From assembly GCF_900114995.1 (NCBI RefSeq), contig NZ_FOUX01000006.1, positions 434,001 to 498,000 on the forward strand: a stretch of DNA of 64,000 nucleotides. Reading direction: 5' to 3'. The notes under the pieces are model-generated. The model was not told the DNA's origin. It searched no databases and worked only from the letters and a program-made list of their open reading frames with translations. This stretch comes from Chitinophaga sp. YR627 (GTDB lineage: Bacteria; Bacteroidota; Bacteroidia; Chitinophagales; Chitinophagaceae). Below, piece by piece: positions 1-8,472 of this stretch. Every line of letters begins with the position of its first letter. Position 1 is the first letter of the stretch. The translations under genes and the position numbers were made by a program.

Positions 1-120
1 AAAATAGAGTCACGTTTTATTAAGCTGGTATTCAGTTACAAGTTCGGGAACCAGCAAGTTAAAGCAGCCGTAAACCGTAAAACAGGTATCGAAAAAGAGC
101 TGCGCAGAATAGGTGGATGA
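1..120 (+). CDS. C-terminal end of an outer-membrane beta-barrel protein (partial)
   Basis: An open frame enters from the left edge and stops with TGA at 118-120, giving the last 39 residues. The sequence runs KLVFSYKFGNQQVK, then a basic NRKTG(I)E tail with RR near the end. This is the usual ending of Bacteroidota outer-membrane beta-barrel proteins of the TonB-dependent-receptor-like family: a last aromatic-rich beta strand followed by a short basic tail. Only the tail is visible, so substrate and start are unknown. It is probably not part of the lanthipeptide locus, since an 85-bp gap follows before lanB. The family assignment rests on pattern memory of this tail. Confidence 0.6.
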   Translation, partial: KIESRFIKLVFSYKFGNQQVKAAVNRKTGIEKELRRIGG

Positions 121-205
121 TTCCACACCCTAATCCAGCGGAAGCCGAAAAGCTGCAGAACAGAGTAGGCACCAACATTACTAGCGAGTAAAACCCAATC
201 TGATT

Positions 206-3200
206 ATGAGCACTCCTTACTCTTTTGATAATCGCCTTGTACTAAGAACGCCCAGATTCCCGCTAATGCAAATTCCGACTAATGATCAACTGCCAGCTTT
301 ACTGCATGACAACGCATTCCTTGAAGCAATCTATCTGGCTTCACCTGTATTATACAGCGAATGTATCAAATGGAGAGAAGGAGGGATCACCAGTAAAAAA
401 GATATTGATAAACTGACCCGCTCACTCACAAAGTATGTGATCCGTATGAGCAGACGTTGCACCCCATTCGGATTATTTTCCGGTTGCGCGGTGACTGAAT
501 GGAGCGAAAACCCTACCGCTGTGACTGTCAGCAGCACAACCTTCAATCGCCACACACGCCTGGATATGCACTATCTCTGTGCGCTTTCTCAACAACTGGC
601 CAACATGCCCGGTGTGAAAGAACACCTGCTCTATATGCCCAATAGCAGCGTGTATACCATTGGAGATGAACTCCGTTATGTAGAATACTTATATGTAGGC
701 GGTGCTCGCCTGCATCAGATCAGCGCCGTAAGCGCTTCTGAATACCTGGATAAAGTGGTAAGCGCTGCTTATAACGGCGCTACCATCGGTCAACTGTGTA
801 ACTGGCTGGCCGATGATCATATCGCAGAGGAAGACGCCAGGATCTTCATCGATGAACTGATAGAAGCACAGCTACTCATCAGTGAAATTGAACCCGCCAT
901 CACCGGAAAAGAATTCTTGCAACAGGTGATCGAAGTGCTGGAAAGAATTGAACTGCAGGACCCGGCGGTAGTGAAAGACTTGCTCACCGTATTGGGTAAA
1001 GTAGCCACCCTGTTACAACAACTGGATGCAAGTGCTACCAACAGTATCGAACGCTACCGTGAGATCATGCAGTTGCTAGATATATTAGGCGTAGCATACG
1101 ATGAAAGCAAACTGTTTCAGACAGATGTAGTGAAACATGTATCCGGCAATGGTATCAATATCACCGTACAGGATCAGCTGCAGAATGCCCTGAACGTCAT
1201 GAATAAACTCAGCGAATATAGAACAAACCCTCACCTGGAGACATTCATGCAACGATTCCATGAACGCTACGAAGAACAGGAAATGCCCCTGCTGGAAGTA
1301 CTGGACGGAGAAACCGGTATCGGTTATGTAGACAGCAGCAGCACGAATATCGCACCACTGCTGGATGATATTAGTCTGCCGGGCAAAATGAATGAAGTAC
1401 GCTTCTCCTGGGGCGCCCTGGAACAATTGCTGAGTGGCAAACTGGTAGATATGTACGCAGAAGGCCGTCAGTCCATCGAAATCAATGATGAAGACCTGAA
1501 GGACTTTACGGCTAACTGGAACGACCTGCCGCCATCCTTCTCTGTAATGTTCAGGATCGTTGATGAAAAAGACAATTCCATCTACCTGGAAAGTGCGGGT
1601 GGATCAAGCGCTGCCAACCTGCTCGGTCGTTTTGCCTATGCGGATAACGAAATCAACAAACTGGTATGCGATATTACTGAAAAGGAACAGGCGATGGATC
1701 CGGAAGTAGTGTATGCGGAGATCATCCATCTGCCGGAAAGCCGTACAGGGAATATCTTATTACACCCTGTATTCAGAGGATATGAGATCCCTTATCTGGC
1801 GAAATCATCCCTCGATAAAGAACAACAGATCGACTTACAGGACCTTTATATTTCCGTTCGCAATAACCGTGTGGTCATGCGTTCCCGCCGCCTGGGCAAA
1901 CAGATCATCCCGCGTCTGAGTACCGCACATAATTATACCAATAATTCGCTGCCTGTATATCGTTTTCTGTGCGACTTACAACTCCAGGATAAAAGAGGGG
2001 ATATGTCTTTCCACTGGGGCGCCCTGGAATCTAAATACCGTTTCTTCCCAAGAGTGACCTGCCGGAACACGATCCTGCACCTGGCCAGATGGACATTCTC
2101 TCAGAAGGATATCGCGCAGCTGCTGAATCTGAACGGGGAGGAGCTGACCGTAGCGCTGCAACAGTTCAGAGAACGCTGGAAATTGCCGGAGATAATGGTA
2201 CTGGCGGATGGCGATAACGAACTGATGGTCGATTTCTCCTGTCACAGTATGGTGAACGCCTGGTTGAGTACTATAAAAGGCAGACAGACATTTGAACTGC
2301 GTGAATCCCTGAACAATCAGCAGTGTATTACTGACGAAAACGGACAGCCTTATGTCAACCAGCTGGTAGCAACCCTTGGAAAGGATACAGCTTCCTATAC
2401 ACACCTTAAAGCTGCCGTTCCGCAACAAATGATCAGCGAGCCTGCACAGCGCGACTTTACTCCCGGAAGCGACTGGCTGTACTACAAACTGTATTGCGGC
2501 GTAAAATCAGCCGATAAGATACTGCTGAATGCACTCAGGCCCCTGGGCGCAGAACTGGTGGATGCCGGTCTGACCGATAAATGGTTCTTCGTAAGATTTA
2601 ATGACCCCGATTTCCACCTGCGTGTACGCTTCCATCTTACTGATGTAAGTAAAATAGGAGAGGTGACGGCGAAAATACATGCCAGTCTGCAACCATTTAC
2701 CGCAGCAGGCTATATCTGGAAGGTACAGCTGGATACCTATTCCCGTGAGATCACCCGCTACGGTGCCAATGCCATAGAACAGGCAGAAACGCTTTTCTAT
2801 CATGACAGCGTCGCCTTTACTGACCTGCTGCACAATACCTGGGGCGACCAGCGGGAGGAGATCAGATGGCTCTGGAGTCTCCGTGCCGTAGACGAACTGC
2901 TGGACTGTTTTATGTTCTCCCTGCATGAGAAACATGCCCTGCTGAGTGGCCTGCGGGACGATTTCCGGGCAGAATTTAACTGGAGTAAGGAGATGAAGCA
3001 GCAGCTGGACAATAAATACAGGAATAACAGACAGACCATCGCCAGTTTTATGGAACGGAATGCAAGTCAGTCGGATAGCCTGCAACCGCTGATGAAGATC
3101 CTGCGGGAAAAGTCCCTGAATATTGCCGGTGTAGCTCATGAGATCCTGATGCTGGAAAGTGCCGGTAAACTGGAAATATCCATCAGGGACCTGCTACGCA

Positions 3201-3334
3201 GTTATATTCATATGATGATCAACCGTACTACGATTACTTATTCCCGTAAGCAGGAAATGGTGATGTACGACTTCCTGGCCCGTTATTATCAGTCCGCCCT
3301 GGCCCGCACAAAGAGTATCGTTTGGGAGGAATAA
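206..3334 (+). CDS. lanB: Full-length class I lanthipeptide dehydratase (LanB)
   Basis: The 1042-residue protein has the length of undivided LanB enzymes. These dehydrate Ser/Thr of a precursor peptide by glutamyl-tRNA-dependent glutamylation followed by elimination. The N-terminal glutamylation domain carries the family signature RMSRRCTPFGLFSG at about residues 80-93. The C-terminal elimination (SpaB_C/thiopeptide-type) domain starts near residue 755 with DWLYYKLYCG and contains WFFVRFNDPDFHLRVRF. Some Bacteroidota loci, such as that for pinensin, encode LanB as two separate proteins; here it is one chain. A 59-residue precursor lies 197 bp downstream and a LanC cyclase about 4 kb downstream, so the expected substrate is local. 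The 26-bp element shared by the three promoters is absent upstream (121-205), so lanB is probably expressed independently of it. Confidence 0.93.
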   Translation: MSTPYSFDNRLVLRTPRFPLMQIPTNDQLPALLHDNAFLEAIYLASPVLYSECIKWREGGITSKKDIDKLTRSLTKYVIRMSRRCTPFGLFSGCAVTEWSENPTAVTVSSTTFNRHTRLDMHYLCALSQQLANMPGVKEHLLYMPNSSVYTIGDELRYVEYLYVGGARLHQISAVSASEYLDKVVSAAYNGATIGQLCNWLADDHIAEEDARIFIDELIEAQLLISEIEPAITGKEFLQQVIEVLERIELQDPAVVKDLLTVLGKVATLLQQLDASATNSIERYREIMQLLDILGVAYDESKLFQTDVVKHVSGNGINITVQDQLQNALNVMNKLSEYRTNPHLETFMQRFHERYEEQEMPLLEVLDGETGIGYVDSSSTNIAPLLDDISLPGKMNEVRFSWGALEQLLSGKLVDMYAEGRQSIEINDEDLKDFTANWNDLPPSFSVMFRIVDEKDNSIYLESAGGSSAANLLGRFAYADNEINKLVCDITEKEQAMDPEVVYAEIIHLPESRTGNILLHPVFRGYEIPYLAKSSLDKEQQIDLQDLYISVRNNRVVMRSRRLGKQIIPRLSTAHNYTNNSLPVYRFLCDLQLQDKRGDMSFHWGALESKYRFFPRVTCRNTILHLARWTFSQKDIAQLLNLNGEELTVALQQFRERWKLPEIMVLADGDNELMVDFSCHSMVNAWLSTIKGRQTFELRESLNNQQCITDENGQPYVNQLVATLGKDTASYTHLKAAVPQQMISEPAQRDFTPGSDWLYYKLYCGVKSADKILLNALRPLGAELVDAGLTDKWFFVRFNDPDFHLRVRFHLTDVSKIGEVTAKIHASLQPFTAAGYIWKVQLDTYSREITRYGANAIEQAETLFYHDSVAFTDLLHNTWGDQREEIRWLWSLRAVDELLDCFMFSLHEKHALLSGLRDDFRAEFNWSKEMKQQLDNKYRNNRQTIASFMERNASQSDSLQPLMKILREKSLNIAGVAHEILMLESAGKLEISIRDLLRSYIHMMINRTTITYSRKQEMVMYDFLARYYQSALARTKSIVWEE

Positions 3335-3386
3335 ACCCTTTAAAAGCCCGGAAAACGGCAAAAAACGACCCTAAATGAACGGGTTG

Positions 3387-3449
3387 GTACTTAGAATCGG
3401 CCGTTTCGTGTAGCATTTTTCCGGAGGAGGGGATTACAGGGTAATTTTA
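3387..3449 (+). promoter_or_regulatory. Shared-motif promoter 1, upstream of the precursor peptide
   Basis: Positions 3387-3412 match the 26-bp pattern GTAC-N3-GAAT-N2-GC-N3-TT-N-GTGTA. A TAATTTTA box (3442-3449; Bacteroidota -7 consensus TAnnTTTG) begins exactly 30 nt after the motif's last base. Motif and spacing are the same as at 7197-7259 and 8473-8535. There is no TTTG -33 element at the usual distance, as expected for an activator-dependent promoter. The predicted start is about 75 nt before the precursor ATG. Binding by the local LytTR regulator is inferred. Confidence 0.7.
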
Positions 3450-3531
3450 TTATACAATCAGAAACAAGCAATCTTTTAATATTTCAAACCTTACCACAGC
3501 ACTATTTCTTAACTGCTAAACCTTAAACAAA

Positions 3532-3711
3532 ATGGAACACACTACAGACAAAAAAGAGCAAATGCTGAAACTGAACAAGGTAACTGTTATCAAGCTGAAC
3601 GCTGAAAAGATGAACAACCTTTGGGGAGGTGGCGGAATTATTTTAAATACTACAGATGTTTCCGGTCGTCCACAGTGCGACACAAGGGAAACAGCTATGC
3701 TGACACTCTGA
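3532..3711 (+). CDS. Class I lanthipeptide precursor peptide, 59 aa
   Basis: This short gene starts at ATG 3532 and ends at TGA 3709-3711. Its leader contains LKLNKVTVIKLNAEKMNNL, the typical Bacteroidota lanthipeptide leader pattern (LxLNKxTIxKLNxxxMNxL), and ends in a glycine run at residues 32-35 (WGGGG), the expected double-glycine cleavage region. The core from about residue 34 to 59 has Thr40, Thr41, Ser44, Thr51, Thr54 and Thr58 as possible dehydration sites but only one Cys (Cys49). At most one (methyl)lanthionine ring can therefore form within one chain. The gene sits between LanB and LanC and has its own promoter and terminator, as structural peptides often do. The coding call is strong from leader, position and flanking signals; product structure is not predictable from this. 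Confidence 0.85.
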   Translation: MEHTTDKKEQMLKLNKVTVIKLNAEKMNNLWGGGGIILNTTDVSGRPQCDTRETAMLTL

Positions 3712-3741
3712 TATTTCAGGGACTGTCTTCCAACATTGTTT

Positions 3742-3815
3742 ACGGGAAACTCACATATCAGTGCCCCTGCTAATAACTCCGGGCCTTATAGTAGTGAGAT
3801 TCCCGTATTTTTTTT
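3742..3815 (+). terminator. Rho-independent-like terminator after the precursor gene
   Basis: A 13-bp arm at 3742-3754 (ACGGGAAACTCAC) pairs with 3794-3806 (GTGAGATTCCCGT) with one mismatch across a 39-nt loop. A T run follows at 3808-3815. It lies 30 bp past the precursor stop and ends 17 bp before the protease start. It would cap the abundant precursor transcript while letting some polymerase through to the S41 gene. The long loop makes it less canonical than a tight hairpin. Confidence 0.6.
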
Positions 3816-3832
3816 ATCTTAAAGGAGTATAA

Positions 3833-5266
3833 ATGGGTAACCGAGTATTAACCAAGTATCTAATCGCTATCTGCTTTTGTTTGTTTGCCAGACAGTTAAA
3901 TGCCCAGGACTGTGGTTGTATAGATAATTTTAATCATATGGTGTCAAAGGTGGAAAAGAATTACGCCGGGTACGCCGATAAAGTGACCCAGGTCAACCAT
4001 TCCCTGTTTGTACACTATACCGATAGTCTTGGCCGGATAGCTGCCCGGACAGACGAACGAAATTGTGTAACGGTACTGAGAAGCTGGATAAAGTTCTTTA
4101 ATGATCGCCATATGACCCTCGCCATCAAAGGCGATAACCCGGGCGACAGCATCCGTATCAGAGCACTTTTTGCAAATGCAGAGGCACAACCGATTTCACG
4201 CGATCAGCTGATGCGTTACCTGGATGGCCAAAAAGATAAACTGGATTCACTGGAAGGCATCTGGCAGAATGAAGACGACGCATACCAGATCGCCTTCATC
4301 CGCGACAGACAAAAGAAGGGGCAGGAGTTTGTAGGGATTATCCTGAGGGCGGACAGTGTGTTCTGGCTACCCGGACAGGTAAAAGCCAGGGTCAGCAAAC
4401 ACGGACGAACGTACAGAATGCGGTATTTCTATAATAAATATCATGATACCATTACGCCTATACTGGCATTGGCCCGGCACACCCTTAATGCAGGCGTGGC
4501 CGGCATCTGGCGTAAAGTATACCCGGGTGACAACAGCGGCGAAGTGTCCAGAGGGCACTACTATGATCCGCTTTTCCGTAACCTGGATGATCAGACCTGC
4601 CTGCTGGTAATGCCGAGTTTCAGTTTACTGGCAAAACCCCTGATAGATAGTCTGATTGAACAGAACCGGACCGTCATCAGCCACATCAAACACCTGATCG
4701 TAGATCTCAGGAATAATACCGGCGGATCAGTGCTCTGTTTTCAGAAACTGCTGCCGTTTCTTTATACCAATCCTATTATTACAAAAGGACAGTCTGTGAT
4801 GGCGACCGACGACAATATTAAGGACCTGTACTCCATTACAGACTACCCCAACATCTCTGACAGCATGGAAACAATTTTCAAAAACGAACTGAAAGAACTA
4901 CAGGCCAACAGGGGAGGCATGTATAAACTCTGGAAAGACGACACCCTCACTATGCCAACAGTGTTACCTTATCCGAAAACGATCTCCTTTATCGTTAATG
5001 AAAGTAGCGCCAGCGCTGCGGAGATCCTGTTGCTGAAGGCAAAACAGAGCACTAAGGTAACGCTCTACGGCCGGCACAGTATGGGCGCTATCGATTATCT
5101 CGATGTAGCCTCTACACCAATGCCCTGCCAGTTGTATACACTGCGCTATGCCACTTCCCGGACCAACAGGCTGCCGGAAGAGCCGCTGGACAACAAAGGC
5201 ATTGAACCGGATGTAGAAATTCCCGATAATGTTGTAGATTGGGTAGAGTTTGTTAGAACTAAATAA
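3833..5266 (+). CDS. Exported S41-family peptidase
   Basis: This is a 477-residue protein with an N-terminal signal peptide (hydrophobic LIAICFCLF, likely cleavage after Ala24 in LNAQ), so it acts outside the cytoplasm. The S41 (tail-specific protease) core is seen in HLIVDLRNNTGGS and in NESSASAAE at residues 389-397, where Ser392 is the probable nucleophile. The CtpA-type catalytic Lys expected about 25 residues later is not evident: the segment reads YGRHSMGAIDYLDV. The same substitution is common in Bacteroidota S41 paralogues. A clear AAGGAG lies 5 nt before ATG 3833. Its place behind the precursor and before the sensor kinase suggests leader removal, peptide processing or immunity, but no sequence feature decides this. 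Confidence 0.85.
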   Translation: MGNRVLTKYLIAICFCLFARQLNAQDCGCIDNFNHMVSKVEKNYAGYADKVTQVNHSLFVHYTDSLGRIAARTDERNCVTVLRSWIKFFNDRHMTLAIKGDNPGDSIRIRALFANAEAQPISRDQLMRYLDGQKDKLDSLEGIWQNEDDAYQIAFIRDRQKKGQEFVGIILRADSVFWLPGQVKARVSKHGRTYRMRYFYNKYHDTITPILALARHTLNAGVAGIWRKVYPGDNSGEVSRGHYYDPLFRNLDDQTCLLVMPSFSLLAKPLIDSLIEQNRTVISHIKHLIVDLRNNTGGSVLCFQKLLPFLYTNPIITKGQSVMATDDNIKDLYSITDYPNISDSMETIFKNELKELQANRGGMYKLWKDDTLTMPTVLPYPKTISFIVNESSASAAEILLLKAKQSTKVTLYGRHSMGAIDYLDVASTPMPCQLYTLRYATSRTNRLPEEPLDNKGIEPDVEIPDNVVDWVEFVRTK

Positions 5267-5273
5267 CCCTTAT

Positions 5274-6446
5274 ATGATGCATTTCCAGATAAACAGGAAA
5301 TACAGGGTAGTGTTACTCCACATAGGGGCCTGGTTGCTATACATCGCATTTGGCACGCTGAATAAGATTTACGTTACCCATACAGACGCGCTTGACCTTG
5401 CAGACGTCGTACTTACACAGCTGCCCGGCATTTATGTTTTTTATGGTAGCATTTACGTTTACCTGAAAATACTGTCAGCCAGGAAACAGAAATACCTGTT
5501 GCTGCTGGCAGCAGAAATAATGCTTTTTATTACATACCTGCTGTTATTTGCATTCATAGGCGACGTCATCTTTCCGTTGATGCTGCCTACTGTAGAAGTG
5601 CCGCCTTTTGAGCTGAGCAGCTTCGTTGTGGCAGGTTTATGGACCTTTATCAGATATTCCTTTTTTGCTTTTGGATATTATTTCGCCGCAAGGCTCATTA
5701 CAAAAGAGAAAGAACTGAGAGAGAGCGAACTGAAAAAGATGCAGGCAGAAAGGGGAAAACTGGAAGCAGAATACGCCTTCCTGAGAGCACAGATCAATCC
5801 GCATTTTCTGCATAACACGCTGAACTTCTTCTATGCAAAATCATTGGGATGTTCCAGGGAGCTGGCAGAAGGAATTGTAACACTCTGTGAGATCATGCGT
5901 TATTCGCTGAACAGCGGTGAAGATGAAAGCGGTATGGTGCCACTCTCCAAAGAAGTGGAACATCTCCAGAACGTGATCAAGATCAATCAGCTCCGCTTCA
6001 GTAACCGCTTACAGGTACAGTTTGATGTTACCGGTAATATCGGTTACCTCCGCATTATTCCCCTGGTGCTGATCACCCTGGTAGAGAATGCATTTAAACA
6101 CGGAGATCTGAATAATCCGGAGCATCCGGTTATTTTTCGGTTGACCGTCAGTGAGGATGGCAGAATGGTACATTTTTCCACGCATAATAAAAAGAAAAGC
6201 GGACCCAAAGAGCTGTCACATGGTATTGGCATGGACAATATCCGTAAAAGGCTCTCCGCTGTGTATAAAGACAAATACCTGCTTGAAATAAAAGATGATA
6301 ATGATACCTACACCGTATCCTTGTCTATTCATCTGGGAACAGAGCAGGCCACCGCAGTGAAAGCTGTTTCGGCTGCGGAAAAAGCTGGCGCCGTAGATGG
6401 TTACGCCGGTTATGCCAATTATAATCTCCTCATTGATAATCCGTAA
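5274..6446 (+). CDS. LytS/YehU-type membrane sensor histidine kinase
   Basis: I prefer ATG 5274 (390 aa), 8 bp after the S41 stop, over a TTG at 5250 that would overlap the protease gene. About four hydrophobic segments fill the first 140 residues (for example VVLLHIGAWLLYIAF and YLLLLAAEIMLFITYLLLFAFIG). A short coiled segment and the His-kinase motif RAQINPHFLHNTLNFFY follow, with His177 the predicted phosphorylation site. The ATPase N-box is NAFKHGD and GIGMDNIRKRL is the G-region. This family (PF06580) lacks an extracellular sensor domain and pairs with LytTR regulators, one of which starts 11 bp downstream. The signal is unknown; a secreted peptide product is a reasonable guess because of the location. 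Confidence 0.92.
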   Translation: MMHFQINRKYRVVLLHIGAWLLYIAFGTLNKIYVTHTDALDLADVVLTQLPGIYVFYGSIYVYLKILSARKQKYLLLLAAEIMLFITYLLLFAFIGDVIFPLMLPTVEVPPFELSSFVVAGLWTFIRYSFFAFGYYFAARLITKEKELRESELKKMQAERGKLEAEYAFLRAQINPHFLHNTLNFFYAKSLGCSRELAEGIVTLCEIMRYSLNSGEDESGMVPLSKEVEHLQNVIKINQLRFSNRLQVQFDVTGNIGYLRIIPLVLITLVENAFKHGDLNNPEHPVIFRLTVSEDGRMVHFSTHNKKKSGPKELSHGIGMDNIRKRLSAVYKDKYLLEIKDDNDTYTVSLSIHLGTEQATAVKAVSAAEKAGAVDGYAGYANYNLLIDNP

Positions 6447-6457
6447 ACCCTCGAATT

Positions 6458-7189
6458 ATGATTAATTGTTTAGTAGTAGACGATGAACAGCATGCCATTG
6501 ACGTATTAACGCATCACATCAGTCAGATACCGTTCTTACAGCTGGTAAAATCAACTACTAACGCCATTGAAGCCCTGCAGATCGTGAACATGCAGAAAAT
6601 TGACCTGGTGTTCCTGGATATCCAGATGCCTGAAATGTCAGGACTGGATTTTGCCAAAACCATACAGGGAAAAAGTAAAGTGATCCTGACCACCGCTTAT
6701 AGCGAGTTCGCTGCGGAAGGCTTCGACCTGGAGGTAGTAGACTACCTGCTGAAGCCCATCCCGATGCCTCGTTTTCTCAAAGCTGTACAGCGGGTGCTGA
6801 ACATGGTGACCTCTTCAGTGGCGGCAACCCCCGTAGAAGACGCGTCTTCTATTGAAAATGACTACATTTTCCTGAAAACGGAATTTAAAGGCAAAATGCT
6901 CAAGGTGAACCTCAGGGATATCGACTACATAGAAGGTATGAAAAACTATGTGGCGATTCACCATGCAGGCCAGAAAACGATGGCCCTGCTCAATATGAAG
7001 GACCTGGAGAGCAGATTGCCCAAAAAGCATTTTTACCGGGTGCACAAGTCATTTATCGTGTCTTTAAGCAAGATCATTGCCATCGAAGGAAGCATGGTTG
7101 TATTGAAAGATGTAAAGGCTGAAATCCTGCTGGGAGACACCTATAAGGCAGGCTTTTACGACATCATGAAAGACAAGCTGATGGGCTGA
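6458..7189 (+). CDS. LytTR-family response regulator
   Basis: The 243-residue protein has a CheY-like receiver (residues 1-120) with DDE near the N terminus, phospho-acceptor Asp54 in FLDIQMPEMSG, the Thr of LTTAYSEFA and Lys in LLKPIP. A LytTR DNA-binding domain follows (about 140-240: YIEGMKNYVAIHHAG, then FYRVHKSFIVSLSKI). LytTR proteins bind pairs of direct half-sites about two helical turns apart. The 26-bp element repeated at 3387, 7197 and 8473 has its GTAC and GTGTA blocks 21 bp apart, which fits. The gene is the likely controller of the precursor peptide, lanC and the NRPS operon; that link is inferred. Confidence 0.93.
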   Translation: MINCLVVDDEQHAIDVLTHHISQIPFLQLVKSTTNAIEALQIVNMQKIDLVFLDIQMPEMSGLDFAKTIQGKSKVILTTAYSEFAAEGFDLEVVDYLLKPIPMPRFLKAVQRVLNMVTSSVAATPVEDASSIENDYIFLKTEFKGKMLKVNLRDIDYIEGMKNYVAIHHAGQKTMALLNMKDLESRLPKKHFYRVHKSFIVSLSKIIAIEGSMVVLKDVKAEILLGDTYKAGFYDIMKDKLMG

Positions 7190-7196
7190 AATGTAC

Positions 7197-7259
7197 GTAC
7201 CTTGAATCAGCCCTTTGGTGTAGAAAATTACCCTTTGGCGGTGTAGAAAGGTAAATTTG
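7197..7259 (+). promoter_or_regulatory. Shared-motif promoter 2, upstream of lanC
   Basis: Positions 7197-7222 match GTAC-N3-GAAT-N2-GC-N3-TT-N-GTGTA. A perfect TAnnTTTG box (TAAATTTG, 7252-7259) starts exactly 30 nt after the motif. A second GTGTAGAAA copy lies at 7241-7249, 23 bp after the first (7218-7226), just upstream of the -7 box. The element starts 7 bp after the regulator's stop codon, so lanC has its own promoter rather than only read-through. Confidence 0.7.
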
Positions 7260-7282
7260 TTGCAGATAAAGATTAAGGAACA

Positions 7283-8458
7283 ATGCAACAAATCGCCCAG
7301 AAACATCTTAACAAATTAAATCTCCTCCTGGAAAATTATCGTACTACAAACGATACTTTCCTGAAAGGGAAACTGGGTCTGATCTATTATTATTCCCACC
7401 TTTATAAAGTTACTGAAGCGCCCGCATTGAAATGCAAGACGGAAGATCTCATCGGAGAAGTCTTTGCAAATATCAATGCGGGCGTTCCCGCTTTAATGGG
7501 CGCCTCACTCAGCAGTGGTGGCGCCGGTTTTGGTTATGCCCTGAACGCAATGTCCCTACAGGGATTCCTGCAGTTCGAAGTAAACGACGAGCTGGAAAAT
7601 CTTGATGAATTCCTGTACAGATCCGCCCTCGACCTGATTGCCGCAGATAATTTCGACTTTCTGCATGGCGCCCTGGGCGTGGTACATTATTTCACAGAAA
7701 GAATGCATACCAGTCCGCAGGTAGCCGTATACCTGGATAGTCTGATCGAAAAGATCTGTCTGAACGCCGTAGAAGAAGATGGAGGATACTGGTTTAAAAA
7801 CAGCCAGATCAAAATTGATGGCGAAGACGTGATCAGCTTTGGTCTATCACATGGTCAGTGCGGTATAATGCTGATATTACTCAACGCGTATGCTCATTCT
7901 GCACACAAAGAGCTGATCAGAAAAATTATTACTGGCGGCATACACTTTATACTCAAGCATAAAATAGACATAGACTTCTCTCTGAACGAATATTCGTTTT
8001 TCCCTTTCATCATGAAATCAGACGCCCGTGAAATATCCGCTCCCAACAGAATGGGATGGTGTTACGGTGATCTGAACGAGGTATTATTACTGTACCGCGC
8101 AGGTAAAATGTTCAACGACGACAACCTCATTATGCTGGCAGACCTTATCGGTGTGCAAAGCATGATGCGTCAGGATGAAAATGCAACAATGGTGATCTCC
8201 TCCGGATTTTGCCATGGTGCATCAGGTGTCGCACAGTTCTGTAAAACGCTGTACGATGAAAGAGGATTAGAACAATATCGTAAAGGATATGAATACTGGA
8301 TCGAACGTACGATTATCCTGCTGGAAGAAGAACTGCCACAGAACGTTTATGCAGGCAAAGAAGGGGATATGCTGGAAGGCGCTATAGGCGTAGCTTTCAC
8401 GCTGCTCTCTTATGTGTCTGAGCATGAGCTGAACTGGAGCAAAGCGTTTTTATTATGA
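7283..8458 (+). CDS. lanC: Lanthionine synthetase C-like cyclase (LanC)
   Basis: The 391-residue protein is the length of stand-alone LanC enzymes. The zinc site is intact: Cys260 in GWCYGD and Cys310-His311 in FCHGASG. The upstream GLSHGQCGIML segment is the conserved His-Gly motif of the toroid. LanC adds the precursor's Cys thiol to dehydro-residues made by LanB to form (methyl)lanthionine. With one Cys in the local precursor, one ring is expected. The gene follows the LytTR regulator by 93 bp and has its own shared-motif promoter. No LanT exporter with a C39 peptidase domain is encoded in the window, so export and leader cleavage must use another system. Confidence 0.93.
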   Translation: MQQIAQKHLNKLNLLLENYRTTNDTFLKGKLGLIYYYSHLYKVTEAPALKCKTEDLIGEVFANINAGVPALMGASLSSGGAGFGYALNAMSLQGFLQFEVNDELENLDEFLYRSALDLIAADNFDFLHGALGVVHYFTERMHTSPQVAVYLDSLIEKICLNAVEEDGGYWFKNSQIKIDGEDVISFGLSHGQCGIMLILLNAYAHSAHKELIRKIITGGIHFILKHKIDIDFSLNEYSFFPFIMKSDAREISAPNRMGWCYGDLNEVLLLYRAGKMFNDDNLIMLADLIGVQSMMRQDENATMVISSGFCHGASGVAQFCKTLYDERGLEQYRKGYEYWIERTIILLEEELPQNVYAGKEGDMLEGAIGVAFTLLSYVSEHELNWSKAFLL

Positions 8459-8472
8459 GTTATGAGTAGTTT

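Noticed and set aside
117..191. 24-codon frame starting inside the ATGA that ends the outer-membrane protein
   Set aside because: No leader-like or other recognisable sequence and no homologue known to me; stop/start overlap alone is weak evidence.
3354..3380. Possible terminator after lanB (GCCCGGAAAACGGC followed by A-rich sequence)
   Set aside because: The stem is only three to four pairs and there is no T run on the coding strand.
5250..5273. TTG start for the sensor kinase overlapping the S41 gene
   Set aside because: ATG at 5274 (or 5277) gives the natural N terminus just before the first hydrophobic segment and avoids the overlap.
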